From NCBI RefSeq assembly GCF_000006565.2, contig NC_031470.1:1118954-1182953 (forward strand): 64,000 bases of DNA, read 5' to 3'. A program made the position numbers and the translations under genes. The stretch is from Toxoplasma gondii ME49. Its lineage: Eukaryota; Apicomplexa; Conoidasida; Eucoccidiorida; Sarcocystidae. The first letter of the stretch is position 1, and each line of letters opens with the position of its first letter. Below are positions 36,001 to 48,000 of this stretch, in pieces. Under the pieces are notes generated by a model. The model worked only from the letters and a program-made list of their open reading frames with translations, had not been told where the DNA came from and did not search any database.

Positions 36001-39000
36001 CAGCAATGACAGCGGCAGTTTCTTCCGCTCGCCGGCCGTTTGCCACAGCCTCACGAGGCTCTCCAGACATCACGGCAGGCACTCGATCGTTAGCTCCTTG
36101 ACTCGCGTCGCGCCCGCTCTGAGGAGTGCCTCCACTGGCGGTCTGATCGTCGTTCACCTCAACCGCCGCTGCCTCTGTCTCACCCCTCTGTCTTCCCTCT
36201 GTGTCATCTTTCGTGTTCCGTTTTTGAGTAGACGCCACATGAGAAAGAAGAAGTGAACGCGTTACAGGCAGAGGCGGGTCCTGTGGTGTGTCTCCGGCGT
36301 CTTGGATCAGCTGCACCCACTGCCGGCGCAGAGAGTCCCTTGGGAAGAACGAGATCGCCTCTCGGGCCTGAACTGCCCAGTCGACTGCAGAAAGTAAAGT
36401 GTAGACAAGCCGGCCTTTCATGGGGATTTGTAGGGGAAGAGAATCGAGCATCTCGACTAAACGCGTAAGCGACATCACCGATGCTTTATCGTCTTCATCC
36501 TGGTCGCCGCCTCCTTCTGTAGTTCGCCGTCTTCGAGATTTCCTCCCACGCACACGGTTCGATGCACAGAACGACTCAGCACGGTACCGATGGCACCCCT
36601 TTTCGCCGTTCTCCTGGTTTTCTAGTGCTGACTTAACTTGCCCTCCTAAGTGCAGGGGAGTCCCCGCCTCGTCGTCACTGTCGTCCATCGAAGTTTCCGT
36701 CGTGTCGTTAGCATCGTCGCTCCAACCGCAGCTGCCTGTGCTGTCGCCAGAGTCCTGCTCTCCATCAGACACCTTCGCTTGACTCGGAGTCACTGCCCCA
36801 GTTGCCTTCCGGATGCCATCTTCCCCATCTCGCCCCTCGTCTGTTTCCGCTAAGGCTTCTCCTCCGGATCGCCTGCCATCACACGGCGTGCTGAGATCAC
36901 GCGACGCAGGCAAGCCCCATAGGCTGCCTTCATCCTCGTGGAGCTGCACAGCGAGCTGCTGCTGTTGGTGCTCAGCTTGTGGAGGCAACAATCGGAAAGC
37001 ATACTCCTTCTTGATGAAGTCAAAGTCTCTCAACGAACGCTTAAACAATGCCACTGCTGTGGTTGCAGGCGCGGTTCCACTGCCTGTACTGGACGCTGCC
37101 TCCTGTGGAAGCGACGACGATACGTATACATAGGACAGTGACCGACTGCTACTTTCGTCTTCCGGCAGAAAGCTGCCGAGGTACTCGCAGAAACCCCACA
37201 AAACACACTGGGTTGCTGCCGCACGCCGAGCAGCAGCTGCGGTTGCCCACTGCGGACCCTGTCCTAGACCAGGAATCGCAGCAGGCGAGGGTAGGGAGGC
37301 AGTCCCTTGCCTCGTGACGTCCTCGTCTCCCCTGACGGTTTTTCTCCTCGAGCCGTAGCGCAGAGAGCCGTACCCGCTCGGGTTGCCTGACTGCTCCACG
37401 AACGCTCCATTCGCGACGAAGACGTCTTGTTGTGGCGAGGAGACAGCCATCAAATCGCCTTCGCCCCCTGCAGAACCTGCGGAAACCGTGGACGGCCGAG
37501 GCTCTCCTGCGTGGGCGTGCGGGTCCCCGCCTCCCCACGAATCCAAGGCAAAGTAATCCTCACCGAGATGCCCATTCGCTCGTGGAGCGTGCATGTCACC
37601 GGAAACAGAAGAGCCACGCTGCGGCGACGCCGATAGTCGCTTCCCTCGGTTTCTCTTTGACCGGCTCCGGTGGGGACCAAAGTGCGACGATGTGGAAGGC
37701 ACCGACGCCGGAGAATGTCTGCGGGAATGCTGGCTCTTCTTGCTCCCATTCCATTCTGTGTCTGTCAAAGCACCCAGAGGTGACTGCCCCTGCTCACTAT
37801 CATCCCCTTCCGGAGAATAAACCACTCCAGTAACATTCTCCTTGTCTTCAACGCTAGTCGGCCCCTCGCTCTTCGGGCTACACAAGCTCGGTTTACGACT
37901 CGATAAGACTTGGGCCTGTCCTTCTCGCGCCCGCACTCCATGCTCGATCGCCTCGTGGTGCTTCAATGACTCAGGAGGCTGCACTCCCAGAGGCGGTGAC
38001 GCAGAACCCTGGGACAAGCTTGATCGTCCAACTCTGTCTCGAGATCTTCGCGAGGAACTCGCCCCACGGACGACATGTGGAATCCATTCCCACAATTCCA
38101 GTCCGACATTCCAGGGACAGTCCTGCCACAGGGAAGTGCTAGATCGACTTGCTCGTGCCCTCCGTTTTCCACTCTCCATTTTATCCAAATCTAGGCCATC
38201 CATAAAGTCCTTGCCTAAACGTTCAACTCGTGCGTCCGCCTCATTAGCTGCGTGCCGCGCCGCTGCCGCTGTTTTCTTCGCGTCGTCGAGATTCTGCCTC
38301 GCTTCCGCTAAAGTGGCATTGGCTTCCGCCAGCTTTCGGCGAGTGCCGGCAAGCCCCAGCAACATCTCTGGCGTCATCGTCTCGTTTGAACCCTCCGACG
38401 CACAAGACATGGGTTCACCATTGAAGCTGGTTACAGACACCCCAAAACCTGAGTGGTTCTTGCCTTGTGTGCTCGCTCTCCTAGTGGAGGTGAGAGAGAG
38501 ATCCCCGGCTGTATACAGATGATGAGAGATGGTATCACTATCGGATGCAAAACACCGACGGTTCGGTCGATCGTTCTCTTTTTCGCCATCAAACCCCAAC
38601 ACCTTCCTCGCACACCGATGAAGAAAACGAAGATGTAGTTGCCTACGGCGCTGAGACAGGATACGAGCACCGTCCTCAGGATCGAAGAGCGGCGCCACAC
38701 ATTCCGGCTCACTGCTGCTCGAAATAGCTCCTACATGGTCACTGTATCGGTAAGTGTCGTCATCTTCCTCCGAAACCGCTGCAGAGGACAGCTGGCTGTA
38801 GAGGGGTTCACCTTCTTGTTCTCCCTGTGCTTGCTGAGTGTCCTCCTGTTCCCTGTCCCTGATGACCTTCCTTCGGCCAGGTCCGCCCTGTCTCGGGACC
38901 CGGCCAACCGTCTTACAAACGCTGACTTGAGGATCCTCGTCCCCATCCTGTTCTTTCTCGCCCGCCACACCCACGCCGGTATCTTCCGTACCCTCTGCCA

Positions 39001-42000
39001 TCGGCGCTTCGTGTTCTCCGAGCTCGTCAGGTTCGTCGAGCTCCTCAGCGCTTGTGTGGCGCTTTCCTTCGCTTTGCGTCATTGCCATCGTTGCATCGTT
39101 GTTCACGTCCGATAGCGCTTGCTCCAGCTGCTGGCCTGCCCGTTTCGTCTCATCTGCAACAGAACCCCACTTGCGTGATGGCTCTGCCGTCAAAATCCTC
39201 GACAGTTTTTCACGCTTCTCTCTGCTCCGCTCAACGCTGCGTCGATCTCGACGAGTTTTCTCGTCCACCAGTCTCTGCACACCTTCTTCAGAACACAGCT
39301 CGTGGAGGGTCATGCCTTCATAGGGCACGATTTGCTGGCGCAGCTGAGGCGTCGTCGACTGAGGGATCGAAAGGCCATCGCAAGACGCCAGCGCGTCGCG
39401 AATGTCGTCTGCATCACCCCCCGAGCACTCCAAGGTCGAACCGGGCGCGGATCCGCGGAGCACAGACAGAAGTCTGCGTCGAAGTGGAGGGGCCAAGTGG
39501 AGTGGAGGAAATCGACGGCGGCGCAGTCTGTCTCTGCCTTCTTTCCGTGACGATGACAGATCTACGGATCGCGACCGTCTCATGCTTCCGTTGCTCATTC
39601 CTACACCTTCACCGCTCGCACAGTCCTCCGCTGTATTCGCATGAAGTTCAAAGCCACCGTCCGTCCCGGCCAGGTGTTCGCCCTGTTTCTCATCTACAGC
39701 CTCTTCACGGCATGCCTCGACACATGCCATGGACAGCGGGTCGAATCTCTCGACTTTCGCCTTGGCGCATGCGAGAGACTGCGAGGCCGCTTCAAAAGCG
39801 CGCTGCGCGATTCCCACCTGGCGCTCTGCCTCTACGGCCGCCTGGTGAGCCTCTTCAGCGAGCAAGACGGCCTGATACTTCTCCCTTTTCATCAGCATCT
39901 TTTCCTGCTTCGCCAGAAAAGAGTACCGCCGTTTGACCCACCACTGCGTCACGAGCTCGACGACTACAACGGCAATCAGCATAAAAACTTCGTCTAGGTG
40001 AAACCGACAGATGCTGCCCGCAGCCCGTAAGAGGAGAAGACCCTCAAATAACGAGGCACCCGGCGTGTCGGCAGCTCGCAGCAACTCTTTGTGAGTGAAG
40101 TTCCGAATGCGGGCTCCTTCCTCGAACTTCGGGCCGCAGTTCCGAGGAGGAATAGAGAGCCGCTCCTTCGACTTTTTCCCCGATCCGCCACTAGCAGACT
40201 GTGCGGTAGCCGAGGCACCAGACGGACCCACACCGTCTGATCGTGGGAAGCTCTGGCTGCTACCAAAGAGCTGACCTGGTGGCAGACCCCCTGCTGCAGC
40301 TCCGCCAAACGCCCCGCTCTTGCCAAGCACAGACGCCGGAACCCCAACTAGCCCAGAGAGACCCAGCGCCGTGAGGCCGTCTCCGCCTCCGCCGATGCCC
40401 CCAGCAACCGAAGCATACTCTGACGAATGTGCCGACGTGGACAAGGATGCAGGAGGCAGCACGCCTGCTGCGACAGCAGCCGCGCGGCGAAGCCGTTCAA
40501 GTTGTCGTTGGAGACCCGCCGACGCCCCATCGTCTGAGCCTGTACAAGCCTCAAGGCCCGCAGAGGGCGACTGGTTTCCTTTCCGCCAAGCGAACAGAGC
40601 AGGAAGAAGACTGTCTGCACCCTCAAATCCAGGTTCGGCAAGCAGCGGTGCAACTGGCGTCACATCTGCTGCATGCGTAGCGCTCAAAAGCGGTGTAGGT
40701 GACTGGAGAGACGCGCCGCCGCCCGTACCCTTCGACGTGGGAAGTCCCATAGAGCCTGGCACGAGGGGACCGGCTGCATGAAGCGCCGGAGTCTGGAACT
40801 GCGAGTCGCGAACTGACGCGTCCGAGGCGTGCACCAGGCCTGCGTCCTCCAGGCTCCGATTCCGTTTCAGAGGCGCCAAATGCGAGCTGTCCGCGGACCG
40901 GCTGCCCTGTGCTCTTCCGACTTTTCCATAGCTTTTGAGTCCTCGCCCGGTGGTCGATCCAGCGCCTCTCGTGGGTACGGCGACACCTGAAGGAAGTAAC
41001 TTGTACTCGGCGGTGAGCGGCAGGTCGTCTGATGAATTCTGAGACATCCCCCGGGCATACGGGAGCGCATGCTGGCTGCCCGGTCCTACTCGGCTTCCCC
41101 ACGCTGCAGCCGCCCCCGCCCGGCCCTGAGAAGCGCCTGTAGCTGCGGAGAGAGGAGACGCGAAGGACGGGAGGAACGCCGCGCTGGCTGGGTCGAGATT
41201 CCCAGGCATGCCGTGAACTGCCCTGAGAGAGGAGGCATATCCGGTCGACCCATGGCGGAGACAGGACGTATAGCTCGTGATGTGTTCGAGGATTGTTTTC
41301 CTCTCTTTGACTGTTCTGAAGAGACACAGGAGCGACGGCGGATAGGTTTTAATATCACTGATTGGCCACGGAACTTTGCTGCAAGTTAGATGTCGATACT
41401 GGAGTGCGTACGCTGTCAAGAGATGGAATGCATAGATGGGTGACGGCGCCGAAGGTGGTGGAGGCAACGCGCCAAGCTTCTTAATCATCGCTGGGCCCAG
41501 AACCTTCCGCAAAGCTTCGGAGCTCGCGATGCCTGCGTCCTCATCGAAAGGCGCTGCCTGCGCTGAGCCCGAGAGCCCGGAAGACGCCGCACCTCCAGCA
41601 GTGGAGGACGGGCCTGCAGTGCCCGGTCCACCTGCCGGCGTAGCCGAAAAGACTACGTGGCTACCAGCACCCTTCCCGGGGTTAGAGGAAATGCCCACAC
41701 CTGCACCTGCGGTGGCCGACGATTGAGACGGATTCTTCTTCATTCCGAATGGGCCTCCAGTCGTGACATGAGACGTCGATCCCGCCACGGTTGGAGGCCC
41801 TTGAGCGGGAAGCAGAGCCGACGGCGGCGGGATCCGAGAGACGGGGAGAAACCAAGGGCATACCGGCTCGTCCGTCGGCACGTAAGCAGGCAAGGCATCC
41901 GACTCAGACCCTCGCCCGCCGCATAATTCATTCGCATCACACCTAATCTTGTTCTGCGCAGGCTCGTTTTGCCGGTGTCCATGTGAAGCATGCTCTACCG

Positions 42001-45000
42001 CAGTCTTTTTCGCATCTTCCTCGCTGAGATCCTGGTCATCCGTCGTCGCTCCCTCAATGTCCGTGTTTGCATTCTTTTCGGCGTCCTTCTCCGCATCCTC
42101 CTCTTCGCTTCCACGCATAGCAGCAAGGAGGCCGGGATTCACTTGGAGAGGCGCAGGCAGACTGCTCAAGAGCTTCTCGAGGTCGACTTGCATGTGCTGC
42201 CTCATGCGAGGTTCCAGACCGTGGAGAAGGATGTACAGGAGTAGCTTCTGGGTTTCGTCAGCCAGGAATGGCAGCACAAGCTGGAAACACTTGAGAATGA
42301 ACAGCGGAGAAGCCTGGTGGCGAAATGCGCCACCGGACGTCCCGCTGAGACAGCACTTGTGTGGTCGGCTCGATGCCGTCTTCGGCTCTGTTCCTGCTGG
42401 TGACTCCTGCCCCTTCGCGCCGCTAACGGGGGTTTCCCGAAGACAGTGAGTCTCACCGCCTTTCTCACCTTCCAATGAATTCACATTTTCAGATGAAGAG
42501 CCCGACTGAACGGTTGTCTCTCCCTCCGCGCTTTTCACGGGCGACATGCTACTGTCCAAGCCCTGGTCATATCCCGTGTGCGACCGCTCTGGAACGGACG
42601 ATGGCTCAGCCCCGTCCGTTGACACGACAGCTTCGGAAATCTCCTGGTCCTCTTCCCCTCTGTTCTCTCCTTGTCTCTCGTATCTCGTTTCTGAGTTCTC
42701 TCGGCCTTCTTCGCCCTCGTGGCACCGTGGAGCCCCAGCCTTTTTCCGTTCCGAAGAGGAGTCGCCGGAAACCGCCTTCGCAGGTGGCGAGGTCAGCTCC
42801 TTGTCATCTTCGTCTTCATCAACATCTTCTTCTTCCTCCTGCTTACACGCGCACAACCCCCCGGTTTCCTCCAACTGCAGCTGGCGGAGTTCCCAAAGCA
42901 GGAACTGCCTCTGTCGCTGGGCCAGGCTGAAGACCTCTAGCTGCTGGCCAGCGGAGGCCGCTTCTTCCTTGCTCCCAATCACCCCGCAGAAGCTATCCAA
43001 CGGAAGTTTGAGGTGTTTGTACAGCTCGATCCACCGCGCCGCTGCCGCCACGCGCGTCTTGAGCGCGGCAAAGCCAGGAAGATCAATGATGAGTGACGGC
43101 GGTCCAACGAAGGGTACAAGAGCAACGTCCGCGTCCGACTTCGCTCCTTCCACTTCCCACGACTCCTCCCCTGCCTTATCGTCACTCGTTCCTCTATTTC
43201 TCTTCTCGGAATCTTGAAGAAAAGACAAAATACTCCCAGCAACCTCGGCGGGGGAGCTGCGACGATGGGATTTCCCAGCCTTATTGTGAAAAACGAACTG
43301 GAGCGCCGCTTGGCCGTCGAGTGGATGGACTTCTTGGAGAACCCGAATTCGCTCTTCCTCCTCGTCACTGTCTTCGTCGCCTGAACTGGCGTCTTCCGCC
43401 GCATTTCCCCGCTCTCCAGGAGTCGCTGAGAAAGTTGTCGCAAAGTCTGCAAACATGCGCACCGCCTCGACTCCCACTGCGACTCCAGCCGTGTCCCACA
43501 AGCCCCCTCCTGAGATACCCCCAGCAGGGAACAGTACAGCGCCTGCAGCTCTCGAGACACCCGCGGCTCCGTTCTGTTGTGGCGCAGGTTTGGTAGTTGA
43601 TGTGGGGTCTGCTCGCGCGATTCCTGGAGCCGGTGTGCTACTCGTCGCGCCGACATTGGCTCCCGCTCCTTGAGCAGGCAACGCCGCGCTCGTAGGTGAG
43701 GAGACATTGTCTCCAACTGTCTTGGCGCCCGCCGACGGTCGAGAGGGCGACCTGCCGTGGGTGCGCGGCCGACGTGTAGGGCGTGAGCTGCGGCGCGTCG
43801 GAGGCGGGAGTCGCTTCTGGGATCCTCGCGTGCCGTGCGACCCTGGCGATGAAGTGGTCGCTCCTGGCGCACTAGCATTTAGATCGGAGGGCGCGCTGTC
43901 TTGCCCGGAGACCTCGGTGTCCACAGCAGCAGGATGGCAGACTTGGCCACTTTCGTCGCGACTGGATTGACCGTGGTAGAGCGAGACAGACTCAGATACT
44001 TCTCCGCTGCCCGGGAGGGCCTGGGTCTGCGGTGCCTGGCCGTCCCCGGCATCGCCACAGAGGGGAGCCCCGGAAGGCGAATTCTGGGCTGCAGCCCGCT
44101 TGCGTGTCCTCATGTGATGCGTCACTTGAGGAGGCGCCTGTTGCACGCCAACGCCCCGTGCCCCGCTCTGTTCTTCCTCTTCTTCCTCTCCTTCTGCCTC
44201 GTCTTCGTCGCCTTCGAATCTATCTCCACCGAGCTGCGATTCCTCCTGGATCCTCCCCTCCTCCCCTAGAGACACTTCCCCGGCTGCGCTGGGGGTCTGC
44301 TGTGCTGCTCGTCGCTTCGGCGCTTCGAGGTTTCTCTTCTCCACCTCCTGAACGAACTTCTCCGCAACCTCAAGCGGGTGGCGAGAGCATCTGAGCAGCG
44401 AAAGCAGCTGGTGATTCACACTCCGAATGCGTAGCTCCGCCTGAATATAGTTAGTCTCTGCAACGCGCACTGGTGAGGCCCTGCATTCCACCAAGAGCCG
44501 CTGCAGACGCTTTGTGGTTCTCTTGAGTTGCCAGAAGGCCTCCCGCATGTCCAGCTGCAGCATCCGAGCTTCCCGCCGGGCAATCTCCGCCTCCCCTGCT
44601 TCTCGACGCCGCATGTGACGTTCTTCTTCCCACCCTGTGCGGGACGGCGCAAAAATAGAGTCGCTCCCGCTGCGTTCTTGCTCCCCCGTCTGTCCTTCCT
44701 CAGCCGCGCCCCTCTCAGACTGCTCGGCAGCAGACGACACGCTGGTCGTTCCACCTTCTGCGTCTGTTCGCCGGTCACACGAGCCGAGTCCCGATTCGCT
44801 TCCCAGTCCCTCGTTCTCTTCAGGTGGCCCCTCAGCTGCCGCGCCGCTGTCGTCGATACTACTGTTCTTGTTCTGCGCTCCTCTGCTCGTCGACTTCCAC
44901 TTCTCCATTTCATAGCCCCTCCTCGTCCTAGCCTCCTCGCGCCTGCGGCGCTGCTTTTTCGTCTCCTCTTCGTCACAGAGGAGCATGATTTCCTTCTGCT

Positions 45001-48000
45001 TGTCCCGGAGCTTCTCGAACGCCTGGGCCTCTCCTGCCTCCAGACCGGCCCCGACAGCGAAGAGACATGCGCGGCGCTCCGCGTAGGACTGGTAGAGGGC
45101 GGAGACACACCGCACCTGAAGCTTCTTCGCAGCCTCGGTTTCCACACACAACTCTGCAAAAGTAGACAGACAGCTGCCCAAGCCGAAGGGCTGGCGTGTC
45201 AGCCGCTCCGCGTCCTCCAGTGTCAAGTAACAGGACAGCGGCTTTGCGTCCGCAACTGCGGTGCCGGGACTATCTCGACCTGCTTCCCCTGCTTTCTCCT
45301 TTCCTTCCTGAATGGCTGAGGAAGGTTGCTGGTAGGCGGACGCTGCGTACTGCTGAGCGCCCGCCGCTCCGGTAGGGACACTGAAAACTGGTGGAGACTG
45401 CATACCGAACGAAGACTGTTTGCCAGAGAGGGGAGACGCTGCGGGACAGCAACTGAAGAAAGACCCTGACCCACCAGTTCCCCCTGCACCTGCACCTGAC
45501 AGATCTGCAGTGGCCAGATCGCCTTGGGCCACGGGCGTCAACGAATTCGCCTGAAACAAATGTCCCGTCGTCGGAGGCGCTGCGTGCAGGGGTGAGCTGA
45601 TTTGACCGGGTGTTGACTTTTCGTCAGCGCCAAGGTAGCCAGCACCGGCGTCCAGGGGCGACAAATACGGGGATACCTGGATGCCATGAACAGCGAACTG
45701 GGCGCCGGCACCACAGCCGATCGAAGCCGCCAGGCCCCGGTCGTTCATCCCAAGTTGACTCGTGTCTGCGAGCGAGGTGCTCCCACGGTGGTACAACTGG
45801 CCTCCCAGGGAACAGGGCGACAGCGAGCCTGGGTGATAGAAGGACGCACCAGCGACGTGAGGCGCGAACGGAGAGGAAACGGAAGACAAAGACGAGGTAG
45901 ACAGGGTTAGTGAGACAGGTGTCTTGCCGGAGACCACCCGCTGGCGCCGGCGGTGATCGCGCAGTTGCTGAGGCAACTCCAGCAGCTTGTCGTACACCGC
46001 CATCCACTCCTCGCTCTGCGCGAGCTGTTGCCGCAGCTTCTCGACGCCGGGGGCAATCACCTTCAAATAGCTGCCCCGGTGAACATGTTGGCGCCACTGC
46101 TGGAGCGTCACTCCTTTTTCTCGCAAAGCTACGGTTTGTTTGGCCCACGCCTCAGCGCTGGCAACCGCCTCTTTCACCCGAGTCCGATGGGGCAAATCCG
46201 GCGTCTCCTCAGGAAGCTCAAGCACCTGCTGCTGCTCCGCCAGGAATGTCTGAAGATCCACGAGAGGCTGCCGCGTCCGCAGTAGTGCCAGCGCCTGCTG
46301 CTCCATATGCTGGAGAAGGCCAATGCGTTCTTCCACTGCCGCCCACATTTCGACCCGCACACAGCACCCTCGAACTTCCTTCTGCATCTGGCGAAGATGC
46401 TTCAGCGACGAGAACAGCACAGGCGAGGCACACGTGTGGCGCAGCTGCTCCTCGACTCGCTGCTGCTGCTGCAGGTAGCTGTGGACTTCCGCGCGCAGAG
46501 ACACGAGACGCACTGGCGCCTCTGCCGCTTCCTCAAACAGCTGACGCCAGTCCGAGGCAGTCGGCAGCGGGGAGGCATTCTTCAGTCTGAAGCAAAGGCG
46601 CAAGCAAACATGACACATCATGCAGGTGAAGCCGTCAATCCATCCACACTCCGTAGGGTGGCCTAGCGGGCACGTGGCCGCGACCGCAGAGCTGCCTTCA
46701 CGAAAAGGCAAGTTTTGTTTGATTTTCCCCGTGCAGTGATCTCGGCAGTTGACAGTTTCGCCCAGCTCGGCAAAAAGCAATTCTTCATATGCGCACTTTT
46801 TCAGTAGCCACGGAGCTCTATTGCCATTTCCGTCTCTCTATCCCCCTACGTCCGCGACAGATCGTGACACAAATCCTGGAAAGTTCAAGATCACACATTA
46901 TGCTGTAAGTATGTATATATAAACATGCACGCGTAAATGCAGGTCGGCGGATGTCCCCCCTAAAGAAAATTTGCGCTGTTCTATCTAGTCACCTACTAAA
47001 AAAAAGACTGGCTAGTCCCCATCACCTAACATCTCAGTGAGTCGCTTATTGCAAGTGCATTTTTCAAATGCTTGTAGGCGTGGTCCGTATGCAGTGCTCG
47101 TTCCCAACACGCGTTTTGCTCACTTTTCGAGCTTTTCGTTCCAATGACACGAAACAGCATCAAGCGCTTGGATGAACCCGAACTCGGGGAGCTTCGTCAA
47201 TTCATCCCAGGCCGCAAGCTGCCGGGCGTCGCCGTCATTTTGAGTTGCATCTTCCATCCCTAGCTCAGGCTCGCGTCTGTGCCTGTCGCCTTGTTTCGCG
47301 CCATCGTCATCCTCATCTTCGTCCTCAACATCACCTTCCGTCTCTTCCGGTTGTTTCTCCCCGTCTACCTCGTCACTCCGTCCCTTTTCTTGTGTGTTCG
47401 CCTCCTTCGCCGTTTGAGGCTCGCTAGCCACAGCCGCGGCTTCCTCCGTCTTCTCCCCCTGGTCCTGTTCGGGCTCCTCATCCTCCGGACTTGCTGCCGC
47501 ACTCCGGCCTTCCTCTGGCTCGGCCCTCTCCACCTCGACGGCTTCTCCACTAACGTCATCGCCACGCTCGAGGGCGCGCCGCGCATCGGCAGCCGCGGCC
47601 ACATCGGCGGCAGCTGAGGCCGCCGCAGCCTCCCCAGCGGCCTCAACTGTCCCTGCCAAATCGCGTTTCCACCCGAGAGATTTGGTGCTCTTTCGGGGGG
47701 CTGAAGCCACTGCTGCCGCTTGCATCAGGTGGCGCACGGGAGTCTGGCGATCTAGCCACTCGAAGACTGCAGTGAAAAGCATAGACGCAAGAGGAAGACA
47801 GGCACCGACACAGAGACTAGCACGTGCCAACAGGGTACACCCTAGAGTTGCATGCAGGTCTTCGCAGCTGCGGGAGCACGCAAAGGCGGACAGGCACTAG
47901 CCGACCTCCACAGCTATCCCACAACGCAGGATACGACCAGCGAACTTGACGTGAATGCGCAAGCAGGCGTGCAAACGCGTGCGTCTACGTGTATACTTGA

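Noticed and set aside
35000..46700. Many long plus-strand open frames (for example 38639-39936, 42546-43217, 44528-45319, 45910-46590)
   Set aside because: They are antisense to the continuous minus-strand frame of the giant gene. Their Ser/Arg/Leu-rich translations reflect the GC-rich, low-complexity coding strand, and no initiation or splice context supports them.
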